DNA of 64,000 bases, from assembly GCA_942492555.1 (NCBI GenBank), contig CALOEX010000003.1, positions 186,001 through 250,000 of the forward strand, given 5' to 3'. Within the stretch, counting starts at the first letter, position 1. The number at the start of each line of letters is the position of its first letter. Shown here piece after piece: positions 15,809 to 24,935 of the stretch. The notes below the pieces were generated by a model. It did not search any database, was not told where the DNA came from, and saw only the letters and a program-made list of their open reading frames with translations. A program made the translations under genes and the position numbers. The stretch comes from JBCCVH01 sp942492555. Lineage in GTDB: Bacteria; Bacteroidota; Bacteroidia; Cytophagales; Amoebophilaceae.

Positions 15809-18349
15809 ATGAAAATACAAAAAAATATTCTTTTGATCATTATGTTATTTTTCTTTTTCTCTTGTCTTAATTCTGTTATTGCTACATCTCAAAAAATAAA
15901 ACTAACCATACAACCCGATGAGACAGAACGAAATGATGTATTATTTTCCTATTTGGGTGAAAATTTTAATATTAATGATAAAAAAATAAGGAAACACAAT
16001 CATAGGTATAGTGTTAATATCACACAAGAATCGTTATATAAAGTACGAAACCCTTATCCAAAACATGAAAAAACACCTCAAGAAATTATCCAACTCATCG
16101 CAAGTTATGTAGATTACAATGAGCGTTTTCACAAATTTGAACTAGATCCTGAGACAGTTGCTGTATTCATGTCTCTAATTTTCAAACAAAAACCTCTAGA
16201 CAAAAACATCCCCCAAAACTCCAATAAAACAGCATTCTATTTAGGCATTCTTATTCTTGAAGAACTTTTTAAAAGTACTCCTGGAACACACGTACTATAC
16301 CAAACTTACAATGAGCAACCTATCAATTTAACCAAACTTTCCTACCAAGAATATAATGATCTCAAAAAATCAGTATACCATTTTCAATCTATTTTAGGGA
16401 TACCTCTAATCCGTGACAATGAACATATATTTTCATATATTCTCAATAATAACGAACCACTGAGTGACCAAAAGCTCAACGAGCTTGACTGTATGCGACT
16501 CATTCGAGAAATATCTCCTAACGATGAACAAGGGATTAACTGGCAAAAACTCACGTATCTCGAAGAAAAAACAGCTGTCTTTTTGCAACAACAGATGGAT
16601 GAACTGTCTGATGAATTACTGCCTTATAAGGACCAACTAAAAACAAGACTGGGTAAATATGTTGCTTGTCTTATGCAAATAGACAAGAATAATTTTTTAA
16701 AAGAAAACAACGATTTTGATGCTAATCGACATGTTTTACCTCATAATAGTCTCTTTAATTTTGTAATAAAAAGACTTTATTTTAAGCAGAAATACGTATT
16801 TGTTGCGGTTGAAAAAACAATAGAGACCATATTTTCAAAAAATTTTTTACATGGTGATGAAAGAAATCAAATAGAAAAAGAGGAAATGAAGCATTTTCTT
16901 ATGTTTTATAAGTTATTTGAAAGCTCTCTTACCCCAAAAGTTATCACTCAATTGCTCACCAATACCCAAATACCTATATCAGCTGAATGTCTTATTTATA
17001 TATTAAGCTCATTTAAGAAAATTTTTAAAAATGGGAAAATAAATATGACAGAAGAAGACAAAAATGCACTATCACAACAAGATTTTATCGTTCAAATAAT
17101 ATATCCAGATTTTTCTATTTACAATCTATTAGAAATAATCAATAAAGGTTTTATTGAAAAAGAAAAAGACCAAAAAAAAATTAATATTTTTTTAGACTTT
17201 GTTACTGCGAATATGTATATTACTAGAAAAGTGAAAAAAGTACCACTAGAAATACTAAAACGTTTGCATTTTTCATTTTTATCAATTTTAGTCAAAGATT
17301 TATTTAAAAAGAAAAATAGAACTAATAGAAAAAATTTTAATCCCCAAAATGTGTTGAAAGAACTGACAATTCTATACGGCCAAGCAATGAATAATTCGCA
17401 TTCTAGTGTTTGTAGCAAGCACAACAATTCAAGAGTTTATACACATAGCGTTTGCTATACATGGTTATGTTGTTTTGTAAAAGGCCTAATATGCAAATTA
17501 TGTATAGAAAGTCAACAAAAATGCACTTGTATTTGGGAATCTCCCTTAAAAAGATCATCCATCAAATACAAAAAAGAGAGTGAAGAACCAAATGGATGTA
17601 GCAACACATTATGTTATTTCAGTTTTTGCTGTTGCCTATTGGAGAAATGTTGTCTTACAGAACACTTATACAAAGCTATATGCAAAAATCCATTATGCCT
17701 TACAAGTTGCCTTACCCATTGCACCCAAAACAACGATGAAAATAGTTGTCTGAAAAAATGTGCACAAGATTTAGACGAAACAGACTGTTTATCTATGGTA
17801 TGTTGTGGAAAATATACGGTACGTTGTTGTGATGATGCGTGTGTCATTGTCTGCAACTCTGCTTTACAATGTTGTAATGCAAAAAAATTTAGTATCTGCT
17901 TTCTTTATAGCTGCTATATGATGACCTGGCAATGTAGGAATTGGTCTTTATGCAACACGAAAAACAAAAAAGCACCCAATTTATGTACACCTTGCATATT
18001 CTGTGCTAAGTGTTGCTGTCCATATAAAATAGAGTCTTACTGTAGTCAAGAAAATTGGAATATGCCCTGCAAATGTAAAGGAACAGATGCTACTAATATA
18101 TTTGATAGTTGTTGCTTGGATATTATTTCTCCTCCCAATTACATTCTTCCTCTACAGGCTAAAGTAGTCTACCGTCTCCCTCCATTCCAAGGAGTAAGCA
18201 GGCCTAATGAAGGCTTTGATGAACCTATTATGCTTACTACACGAGAATATCACGAACAAAAAAACAGTGATTTCTTCAAGGAAAATATAGATAAGATCAT
18301 CATAAAAAATCCCCAAAGCAAATGTTGCAATTCTTGCGTTATATTATAG
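15809..18349 (+). CDS. Exported Cys-rich protein with C-terminal CaaX box, paralogue 1 of 3
   Basis: An 846-residue protein of no family I recognise. It starts with a Sec-type signal peptide ending about SVIATS. An all-helical-looking region of ~500 residues follows, shared with the next two genes (TPQEIIQLIASYVDYN; later SIYNLLEIINKGFIEKEKDQ). The last ~310 residues contain about 48 Cys, with runs such as FCCCLLEKCC. The final residues are Cys-Cys-Asn-Ser-Cys-Val-Ile-Leu, a perfect eukaryotic CaaX box with Leu, the residue preferred by geranylgeranyltransferase I, and with extra Cys before it as in palmitoylated Ras/Rho proteins. I infer a host-directed protein lipidated by host enzymes. The export route and the redox state of the Cys residues are unknown. 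Confidence 0.8.
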   Translation: MKIQKNILLIIMLFFFFSCLNSVIATSQKIKLTIQPDETERNDVLFSYLGENFNINDKKIRKHNHRYSVNITQESLYKVRNPYPKHEKTPQEIIQLIASYVDYNERFHKFELDPETVAVFMSLIFKQKPLDKNIPQNSNKTAFYLGILILEELFKSTPGTHVLYQTYNEQPINLTKLSYQEYNDLKKSVYHFQSILGIPLIRDNEHIFSYILNNNEPLSDQKLNELDCMRLIREISPNDEQGINWQKLTYLEEKTAVFLQQQMDELSDELLPYKDQLKTRLGKYVACLMQIDKNNFLKENNDFDANRHVLPHNSLFNFVIKRLYFKQKYVFVAVEKTIETIFSKNFLHGDERNQIEKEEMKHFLMFYKLFESSLTPKVITQLLTNTQIPISAECLIYILSSFKKIFKNGKINMTEEDKNALSQQDFIVQIIYPDFSIYNLLEIINKGFIEKEKDQKKINIFLDFVTANMYITRKVKKVPLEILKRLHFSFLSILVKDLFKKKNRTNRKNFNPQNVLKELTILYGQAMNNSHSSVCSKHNNSRVYTHSVCYTWLCCFVKGLICKLCIESQQKCTCIWESPLKRSSIKYKKESEEPNGCSNTLCYFSFCCCLLEKCCLTEHLYKAICKNPLCLTSCLTHCTQNNDENSCLKKCAQDLDETDCLSMVCCGKYTVRCCDDACVIVCNSALQCCNAKKFSICFLYSCYMMTWQCRNWSLCNTKNKKAPNLCTPCIFCAKCCCPYKIESYCSQENWNMPCKCKGTDATNIFDSCCLDIISPPNYILPLQAKVVYRLPPFQGVSRPNEGFDEPIMLTTREYHEQKNSDFFKENIDKIIIKNPQSKCCNSCVIL

Positions 18350-18391
18350 CTGTAGCCTCCTATGTTTTTGAAAAACTTATTTTTATAAAAA

Positions 18392-19927
18392 ATGAAAAAA
18401 AAGATTTTTTTTGTTGTACTCAAGTTATGTTTTTGTTTCATTTTCTTTTTTTGTTTTAATACTGTTATTGCGACAGCTCCTAAAGACATACGTTTAAAAA
18501 TACAACCTTCAGATACAGGCTTTTCCTTATTACGTATTCCAACACTTGAATCCATTTTAAAAAAATCCCTACCAACAACGCCTCAAATTGTTATATGCAC
18601 AATTGCAAAGTATACAAACTACAACATACCTTATAACAAATGCGAAGTGTCTACTCTTTCTATAAGCATATTCATATATCTGATAAATAAGATGAAAGAA
18701 CATGCCAAAAAAACACACAATGAAAAAAGGGGGAATAAAAATACTCTACTATATTTAAAACTTCACCTATTAGAGCAAACATTGTATAATAATCCAGCAA
18801 CACATCAACTGTACAAGAAATACAAGCGTTTACAAAACATGAAAAATCCTTATATTCTGCAAAAAAATAAGATTTTTACTCAGTTTGTTTACACTTTTCA
18901 AACTACTTTAGGCATGCCTCTTTTCTATAGGGATGAAGTGAAGAAACTTGTAAAAAACAACATGCTTTTGTCTATTGATGACAATGTTATAAACAACCTT
19001 TCTTTCATTGAACTCATGCGAGAAATATCTCCTTTCCAAGAGCAAAAAAACAACTGGATCAATCTTACTTACCTACAAAAAAAGCTATATTATTACCTAG
19101 ACCAACACATTGCAAAAACTCTTGAGAAACTTCGGTGCAAACCCTATCTCAAAACAATAATGGGCAAATATTATGCCTGTCTGCTACTATTAAAAAAAAT
19201 TAACAACAATTTTATATTATTTCCGCCACATACACATATAATGGGCTACATTATTGTAAAACTATCTTGGAAAAAACTCAATATTACAAATGCTGTAGAA
19301 AAGGCATCTCAAAATTTTTTAAAATACAACCACCTTTATTGCTCTTGTTGCTCAAGGCAATCATCATGCTCCTACAACACCATTACTAAGTTGCTCACTA
19401 CTCCAAATGCTTGTTGTTCTAAACATATCCTTTCATTAATAGAATCTGTAAAAACTCCCTTGGAAACAACATGTGTAGAAATATCTCCAGAGAGTGCAAA
19501 ACTCTGGGAAACATTCATAGCATCTAAGGATATACATTTAAGGTTTTCTGTATACAATTTGTTAGAATTCATACACAAAGGCTTTGTTGATAAAAAAAAA
19601 GATCAAGAAAACATGGATTTCCTTTTGGACATCATAATGATAGACATGCTTTTTGCATTGAATAGCACACCCAAGGACCAAATCGAAGCCAAAGATATAC
19701 AAATAAAAACAATCATTGCCATCCTAAAGCAACTGCTTAAAAAAAATTCAACTATTTTAGATACTACACAGCAAATTTCTAATAGTATAACGAATATATA
19801 CCAACGAAAGATTTATTCTTTACACCCATGTCATGTGAAGGATTTTACTCCTAACATAGGGTATATGACCATTACAAATAGTCAACCAATCCGTAGAAAC
19901 AACAATGCTGTTTTACTTACAATTTAA
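18392..19927 (+). CDS. Exported protein, paralogue 2 of 3, lacking the Cys-rich region
   Basis: A 511-residue paralogue of its neighbours, 43 bp after paralogue 1. It keeps the signal peptide (ending TVIATA) and the helical region (TPQIVICTIAKYTNYN; SVYNLLEFIHKGFVDKKKDQ). It stops where the others enter the Cys-rich region and has no CaaX box (ends AVLLTI). It has its own small Cys cluster (CSCCSRQSSCSY) near residue 320. A stretch of ~75 bp at 19549 is almost identical to paralogue 3 at 21262, pointing to gene conversion. It may be a naturally shorter member or a truncation product; the frame is intact, so it is listed as a gene. Confidence 0.75.
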   Translation: MKKKIFFVVLKLCFCFIFFFCFNTVIATAPKDIRLKIQPSDTGFSLLRIPTLESILKKSLPTTPQIVICTIAKYTNYNIPYNKCEVSTLSISIFIYLINKMKEHAKKTHNEKRGNKNTLLYLKLHLLEQTLYNNPATHQLYKKYKRLQNMKNPYILQKNKIFTQFVYTFQTTLGMPLFYRDEVKKLVKNNMLLSIDDNVINNLSFIELMREISPFQEQKNNWINLTYLQKKLYYYLDQHIAKTLEKLRCKPYLKTIMGKYYACLLLLKKINNNFILFPPHTHIMGYIIVKLSWKKLNITNAVEKASQNFLKYNHLYCSCCSRQSSCSYNTITKLLTTPNACCSKHILSLIESVKTPLETTCVEISPESAKLWETFIASKDIHLRFSVYNLLEFIHKGFVDKKKDQENMDFLLDIIMIDMLFALNSTPKDQIEAKDIQIKTIIAILKQLLKKNSTILDTTQQISNSITNIYQRKIYSLHPCHVKDFTPNIGYMTITNSQPIRRNNNAVLLTI

Positions 19928-20089
19928 AAAAAACAAAAGCCTCTTGCTCCTACTTTGTTAAACATCAAACAAAAATGCTACCAAAGCACATGCCATATAC
20001 TATAAAAAACTACATAAACACTTTTGTTTCTTCTGCTTATGCTCAAAAGAAAACAAGTCTATATCCATTACAAACAAGTTTGAAAAAAA

Positions 20090-22309
20090 ATGAAAACAAA
20101 TAAAATCCTCTCGTTGCTCTTGGTTTTTTCTTGCTTGCAATCTGTGCTTGCAACGGCTCCAAGAGAAATAGCGTTAACAATAAATCTCCATGCACAAGGC
20201 AAAACAGCATTAACACCTTATTGTACCACTAAAAACACTCTTGAAAAAATACTTTTTATGACACCTCATGTTATTGTTAGAACGATTGCAGATTATACAA
20301 ACTACAAGAAGTCTGATAGTACAGTACACGCCAAGGCAACTGTTAATCTATTTATATACCTTATATTCAATGAAGAAAAGAGTGCATACAATCCAAAAAG
20401 CGAAATTTCAACCATGGAAAAATGTTTTTTTCTAGGTAGAAAAACATTGGAAAAAACGCTGAAAAACGCTCCAGAAACTAGGCAAATACTACAAAATTAT
20501 TTTCAAAATTACGATGTTATAAGCTTAGGGCAACAAGTGCCTATGAAAATACAAGTACTTATAAACAATTTTCAAGCAATGCTAGGCATACCTCTTTTAC
20601 GTAATGACGAAGAGCATATAGTGTTATCTTGGTTGGAAGATCACAATGATGTTCAAAAAAAAGATTTTAATACGATAACAAACCATCTTTCTTTTGTTCA
20701 ACTCATTCAAGAAATATCTCCTGCAAATGAACAAAAAAACAACGGGTTGAATCTTACTTTTTTAAAAGAAAAAATATATTTGTTTTTACGGGAAGAGATG
20801 TATGAAATTTTCAATGAAATCCCTTATAAAAATCAACTAAAGACAGAAATAGGCAAATATTATGCTTGTTTAATGCAACTTGAAAAAGAAAGTAAATATA
20901 AACATCCTCTTATTTTTTTTCCACCACATAGACATCTTATGAACCACATCATCATCAAATTGTGTTGGGAACAACGTCAAGTTCTTGAAAGGGTTGAGAA
21001 AAAACTTCCTTTAATATTTTTTGAAAAAAATAATTTTGTAAAAAACATGACGGGTTTGGAACAAGCCATTCGCCCATTTTTTACAAATCAAACCATTGTA
21101 CAAGCCTTGACTAACGCTAATGTTCCTATATCAAAAGCACATATAATCACTTTATTAAACACTTTACAAAAAAATCTTAATACAAAAGAAATCCAGAAGT
21201 ACAATCCTCTTATTTCTTCTTTTACAATCAAAAAAATATATACGCTTACAAGACCTAATTTTTCTATTTACAATTTGTTAGAATTCATACACAAAGGCTG
21301 TATTGATAAAAAAAAAGATCAAGAAAACATTGATTTTTTTTTAGATATTATTTTTTTGGAAATATACAGAAAATTAGGCCAGGATTTTCCATGTCAAAAA
21401 ATAGAACAAATACAACACCATATCATCGTAACTATGGTTTCTCAGTTGTTTAAAAAAAATCTATTGAATAAAGATACCGTGGACTCTATTACCAATAGGT
21501 TAACAGAAATATACAAAACATTACAAAATCCTTCTTTATCTTATTGTTATTTTTGCTCTCAAGAGCATGTAGCAAAGAGAGTATATACAAATAGTAATTG
21601 CTACGCAGGGCTATGTTGTCTTGTAAAAGGAACTATATGCAAATTATGCATAAAAAGTAAACAAAAATGCACTTTTATGTGGGAATCTCCCTTAAAAAAA
21701 TCATCCATCAAATACAAAAAAGAGAGTGAAGAACCAAATGGATGTAGCAATGCCTTATGTTATTTCAGTTTTTGCTGTTGCTTATGGGAAAAATGTTGTC
21801 CTACAGAACACTTATACAAAGCTATATGCAAAAATCCATTATGCCTTACAACTTTTCTTACCTATTACATCCGCAATAATGACAAGGATCGTTGTCTGAA
21901 CCAATGTGTACAAAATTTAGACAAAACAGACTGTTGTTCTATGTTATGTTGTGGAAAATGCACATTGCGTTGCTGTGATGATATTTGTATTTTTAGCTGT
22001 AATCCTCTTTTACAATGTTGTAATGCACACACATGTGTGGAATGCTTGCAACAAACTTGCTTTTTAACTACATTTTCTTGCAGCAAAAAATCTTTTTTAC
22101 ATTGTTGTTGTTGTAGTGTAGTTGCTCCTCCAAATTATGGTTTGTTGTATGGGGAAGCATTTGTTTCTTACAAGGATAATGAGCCGATTATGTTGACTAC
22201 AAAAGAGTACTGCGAGCAAAAAAAAAGTGGGATGCTCAAAGGGGATATAAAGGTAACAATGATGCACAATGATAGAAAAAAGTGTTATAACAATTGTATC
22301 ATACTGTAG
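20090..22309 (+). CDS. Exported Cys-rich protein with C-terminal CaaX box, paralogue 3 of 3
   Basis: A 739-residue paralogue with signal peptide (ends SVLATA), the shared helical region (TPHVIVRTIADYTNYK; SIYNLLEFIHKGCIDKKKDQ) and the Cys-rich C-terminal region. It ends Lys-Lys-Cys-Tyr-Asn-Asn-Cys-Ile-Ile-Leu, again a CaaX box with Leu and an upstream Cys. The ~40 residues before the box differ much from paralogue 1 while the box itself is kept, suggesting selection on it. In contrast ~190 bp within the Cys-rich region (21670-21860) is nearly identical to paralogue 1 (17530-17720), as after recent gene conversion. The 162-bp gap before the gene holds no other gene. Confidence 0.8.
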   Translation: MKTNKILSLLLVFSCLQSVLATAPREIALTINLHAQGKTALTPYCTTKNTLEKILFMTPHVIVRTIADYTNYKKSDSTVHAKATVNLFIYLIFNEEKSAYNPKSEISTMEKCFFLGRKTLEKTLKNAPETRQILQNYFQNYDVISLGQQVPMKIQVLINNFQAMLGIPLLRNDEEHIVLSWLEDHNDVQKKDFNTITNHLSFVQLIQEISPANEQKNNGLNLTFLKEKIYLFLREEMYEIFNEIPYKNQLKTEIGKYYACLMQLEKESKYKHPLIFFPPHRHLMNHIIIKLCWEQRQVLERVEKKLPLIFFEKNNFVKNMTGLEQAIRPFFTNQTIVQALTNANVPISKAHIITLLNTLQKNLNTKEIQKYNPLISSFTIKKIYTLTRPNFSIYNLLEFIHKGCIDKKKDQENIDFFLDIIFLEIYRKLGQDFPCQKIEQIQHHIIVTMVSQLFKKNLLNKDTVDSITNRLTEIYKTLQNPSLSYCYFCSQEHVAKRVYTNSNCYAGLCCLVKGTICKLCIKSKQKCTFMWESPLKKSSIKYKKESEEPNGCSNALCYFSFCCCLWEKCCPTEHLYKAICKNPLCLTTFLTYYIRNNDKDRCLNQCVQNLDKTDCCSMLCCGKCTLRCCDDICIFSCNPLLQCCNAHTCVECLQQTCFLTTFSCSKKSFLHCCCCSVVAPPNYGLLYGEAFVSYKDNEPIMLTTKEYCEQKKSGMLKGDIKVTMMHNDRKKCYNNCIIL

Positions 22310-22573
22310 CATTTTCTATGGAAATAAAACTGTGAACGTTAGAATAAGTATGTAAAATTAAAAAATTTAAACGCATACGAAAAAAGAAACCAGATTGAAG
22401 CAAGTAGGTATTTGTTGTCTGTAAAAATTTTGGGGGGAGGGGATGTCTATGATGGTAGGTGATGGAGAGACATTTTTGTACAAGGATTTGGCATTATTGT
22501 GATGTGATTGTGTGGTATAGATAATGTTGCTCATTTTCTACTGCAACATGGTTTACATGATTAGGCAGGTGCT
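22310..22573. other. Intergenic segment without a recognised gene
   Basis: 264 bp between convergent genes. No gene is recognised. A segment at 22471-22502 (ACATTTTTGTAC...TTGGCATTATTGT) recurs with changes at 43340-43371, so it is a dispersed repeat, perhaps a remnant of a lost element. Confidence 0.4.
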
Positions 22574-24712
22574 TTATTCTTGATCTTTTTTTTCTTCTTG
22601 TTGGCACTGTGTTAGATTGTTTTGTGTTCTTTTAGTAGAAGCATGTTCTTTGCCAACTGTTTTTTCATAAATGGTTAGTGCTTGTTGATACATGTTGATA
22701 GCCTCTGGATATTTCTTTTGGTTGTCATATACCACCCCGAGATTATTGAGGGTATCAGCATAATCAGTAGACTCTTTGCCCAGGGTTTTTTCTTTGATTT
22801 GCAGTGCTTGTTGATACAAGTTGATAGCCTCTGGATATTTCTCTTGGTTGTCATATACTAGGCCGAGATTATTGAGGGTATTGGCATAATGAGTAGACTC
22901 TTTTGCTGCTGTTTTTTCATAAATGGTTAGTGCTTGTTGATACATGTTGATAGCCTCTGGATATTTCTCTTGGGCTTTATATACTATGCCGAGATTATTG
23001 AGGGTATTGGCATAGGAAGCATGTTCTTTGCCCAGGGTTTTTTCTTTGATCTGCAGTGCTTGTTTATACATGTTGATAGCCTCTGGATATTTCTCTTGGG
23101 TTTTATATACATTGCCGAGATTATAGAGGGTATCAGCATAATCAGTAGACTCTTTGCCAACTGTTTTTTCATAAATGTTGAGTGCTTGTTTATACAAGTT
23201 GATAGCCTCTGGATATTTCCCTTGGGCTTTATATACTATGCCGAGATTATTGAGGGTATAAGCATAGGAAGTATGTTCTTTGCCCAGGGTTTTTTCTTTG
23301 ATTTGCAGTGCTTGTTTATACATGTTGATAGCGTCTGGATATTTCTCTTGGGCTTCATATACATCACCGAGATTATGGAGGGTATCAGCATAGGAAGTAT
23401 GTTCTTTGCCCAGGGTTTTTTCTTTGATTTGCAGTGCTTGTTTATACATGTTGATAGCCTCTGGATATTTCTCTTGGGCTTTATATACATTGCCGAGATT
23501 ATTGAGGGTATTAGCATAATCAGTAGACTCTTTGCCAACTGTTTTTTCATAAATGTCTAGTGCTTGTTTATACATGTTGATAGCCTCTGGATATTTCTCT
23601 TGGTTTTTATATACATTGCCGAGATTATGGAGGGTATCAGCACATTTAACGTGTTTTTTAAGTTCTTCTGCCAGCAACCGATCTGCATCTTCTTGGCTTT
23701 TTTTGGCTTGGGCTACTTTTTGTTTTTCATTTTGTAGCTCCTGGGTAAGTTGCTCAATGCTGTTTTCTTTTTGCTGAATGGTTTGTTGCGATGCTTGTAA
23801 GGCTTCGTCTTTTTCTTGAATGCTGTTTTGAAGTTGCTCAATGCTGTTTTCTTTTTGTTGTATGGTTTGTTGCGATGCTTGCAATTCTTTTTTAAGTTGG
23901 CTTACTTGTTGCTGTAGCTCATGATGGCCTTTTCCTGCAATACCTCCTAGTTTTTCAAGCAGGGTTTCGGTATTGTCTAAGGGCCTACCAGATTGTCGTA
24001 TAAAATGATCAAGGTATTTTTTGGCAAGTGGTGGCATCTGTTGCCACTTGAGTTTATTGCCTTGGCAACCTTGTTCGTTTGAAGCTACCTCTTGGGTATA
24101 GCCAACCACCACATTGAGTAGGTATTTGCAAGGAGGGCAGATGGGTGTGCTAATGGCAAGCATGATGACATGCTTTTCTTTGCTGAGATGTAACCATTGC
24201 AATAGTGCAGGAATGATATGGGAGGGTTGGGTTTGAACGATGTGGTACTTTTGTTGCTTTTGAACAAGTCTGTGTATGTTTCCGTTAAGCAAACCTGTAG
24301 CATCCAAAACATATTTTGTATAGATAGCCACTGCTTCGTTGTTTGCTTGTTGTGGTGTCTTGGAAGTAAATATGATGGTTCCTCCTTCTTCTTGCTGTAG
24401 TTTTTCCTGGTTATTCTTTTCTTTGGGTTTTTGATTGCAGGGTCTATTGCTTAGGATTACAGTTAATAACATGTGGTTATCTTTAGACCTAGCGGCAACG
24501 GTTTGTAAATCATCTTCCAGATCTTGCTCTTCTAAATCATCCGCATCTATTGTATGATCAATGTTTTTTTTGCTATGAGCAACGGTATAGTCTATGACTT
24601 GCTGATTGTGCTGAGGGGGGTTATGGTCATTTTTAAGTGCAGCGGCACGCAATGGGGGTAGTCCTATGGTGAGGATACCGATTAAAAAAAGAATGTGTTT
24701 TTGTTTTTTCAT
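22574..24712 (-). CDS. Exported TPR protein with H-x26-C-x2-C domain and coiled coil
   Basis: The start at 24712 (MKKQKHILFLIGIL) gives 712 residues with a Sec signal; three upstream codons are possible. Residues ~75-260 form the domain shared with the exported protein at 767-1939: His165, Cys192 and Cys195 (STPICPPC), followed by GCQGNK. A coiled-coil region with a twice-repeated ASQQTIQQKENSIEQL follows. Then come eight 42-residue TPRs of the kinesin-light-chain type (YANTLNNLGNVYKAQEKYPE...), nearly identical at DNA level in 126-bp units, and a short charged tail. TPRs bind protein partners; a host-interaction role is inferred. The first ~40 bases and the upstream leader are nearly identical to those of the pentapeptide gene at 26391. 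Confidence 0.85.
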   Translation of the reverse strand: MKKQKHILFLIGILTIGLPPLRAAALKNDHNPPQHNQQVIDYTVAHSKKNIDHTIDADDLEEQDLEDDLQTVAARSKDNHMLLTVILSNRPCNQKPKEKNNQEKLQQEEGGTIIFTSKTPQQANNEAVAIYTKYVLDATGLLNGNIHRLVQKQQKYHIVQTQPSHIIPALLQWLHLSKEKHVIMLAISTPICPPCKYLLNVVVGYTQEVASNEQGCQGNKLKWQQMPPLAKKYLDHFIRQSGRPLDNTETLLEKLGGIAGKGHHELQQQVSQLKKELQASQQTIQQKENSIEQLQNSIQEKDEALQASQQTIQQKENSIEQLTQELQNEKQKVAQAKKSQEDADRLLAEELKKHVKCADTLHNLGNVYKNQEKYPEAINMYKQALDIYEKTVGKESTDYANTLNNLGNVYKAQEKYPEAINMYKQALQIKEKTLGKEHTSYADTLHNLGDVYEAQEKYPDAINMYKQALQIKEKTLGKEHTSYAYTLNNLGIVYKAQGKYPEAINLYKQALNIYEKTVGKESTDYADTLYNLGNVYKTQEKYPEAINMYKQALQIKEKTLGKEHASYANTLNNLGIVYKAQEKYPEAINMYQQALTIYEKTAAKESTHYANTLNNLGLVYDNQEKYPEAINLYQQALQIKEKTLGKESTDYADTLNNLGVVYDNQKKYPEAINMYQQALTIYEKTVGKEHASTKRTQNNLTQCQQEEKKDQE
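22640..23655 (-). repeat. 126-bp tandem TPR-coding repeats (eight units)
   Basis: Eight 126-bp units, each coding one 42-residue TPR. Variant positions alternate between two versions (DIYEKTVGKESTD and QIKEKTLGKEHTS), so whole units appear to have been copied and shuffled. Unit number is likely to vary between strains. Confidence 0.85.
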
Positions 24713-24850
24713 TATCAACAATAAAAGTTTAGCAAAGAGAGATAAGCCCTTTATTTTACAGTTTTTTTATAAAAACCAAATGAATGAAAGCGAAGTAGCA
24801 CACACGTATACACTTTTGTACCAATCTGTTACCCTTTATTGTTTATTATT
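24710..24850 (-). repeat. Gene-leader repeat R1, copy 1 (upstream of TPR gene)
   Basis: About 140 bp covering the TPR start codon and its upstream region, including GTTTAGCAAAGAGAGATA and AAAAACCAAATGAATGA (as read on the + strand), then the first part of repeat R2 (CACTTTTGTACCAATCTGTTACC). The same block occurs at 26139 and 27588. It probably carries the promoter and 5' UTR. Confidence 0.75.
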
Positions 24851-24935
24851 CATTGTTCATTTTTTTCATTTACTCATGTACATTTTTGTAAACTGATTTA
24901 CATGATTGTATAGCAAAAAATGCCACATTGTCTTC

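Noticed and set aside
15809..15900. Possible lipoprotein signal (Cys after a hydrophobic run) in the Cys-rich paralogues
   Set aside because: The Cys is not preceded by a good lipobox, is absent from copy 2, and a signal-peptidase-I site (ATS/ATA) follows in all three.
19900..19927. C-terminus of paralogue 2 as a CaaX box
   Set aside because: It ends AVLLTI without Cys; only copies 1 and 3 have the box.
22934..23560. Long open frame opposite the TPR gene
   Set aside because: It is the reverse-strand shadow of the 126-bp TPR repeats, with the same periodicity.
22640..23655. Regular 126-bp repeats as a CRISPR-like array
   Set aside because: The units are continuous coding sequence for TPRs, without spacers.
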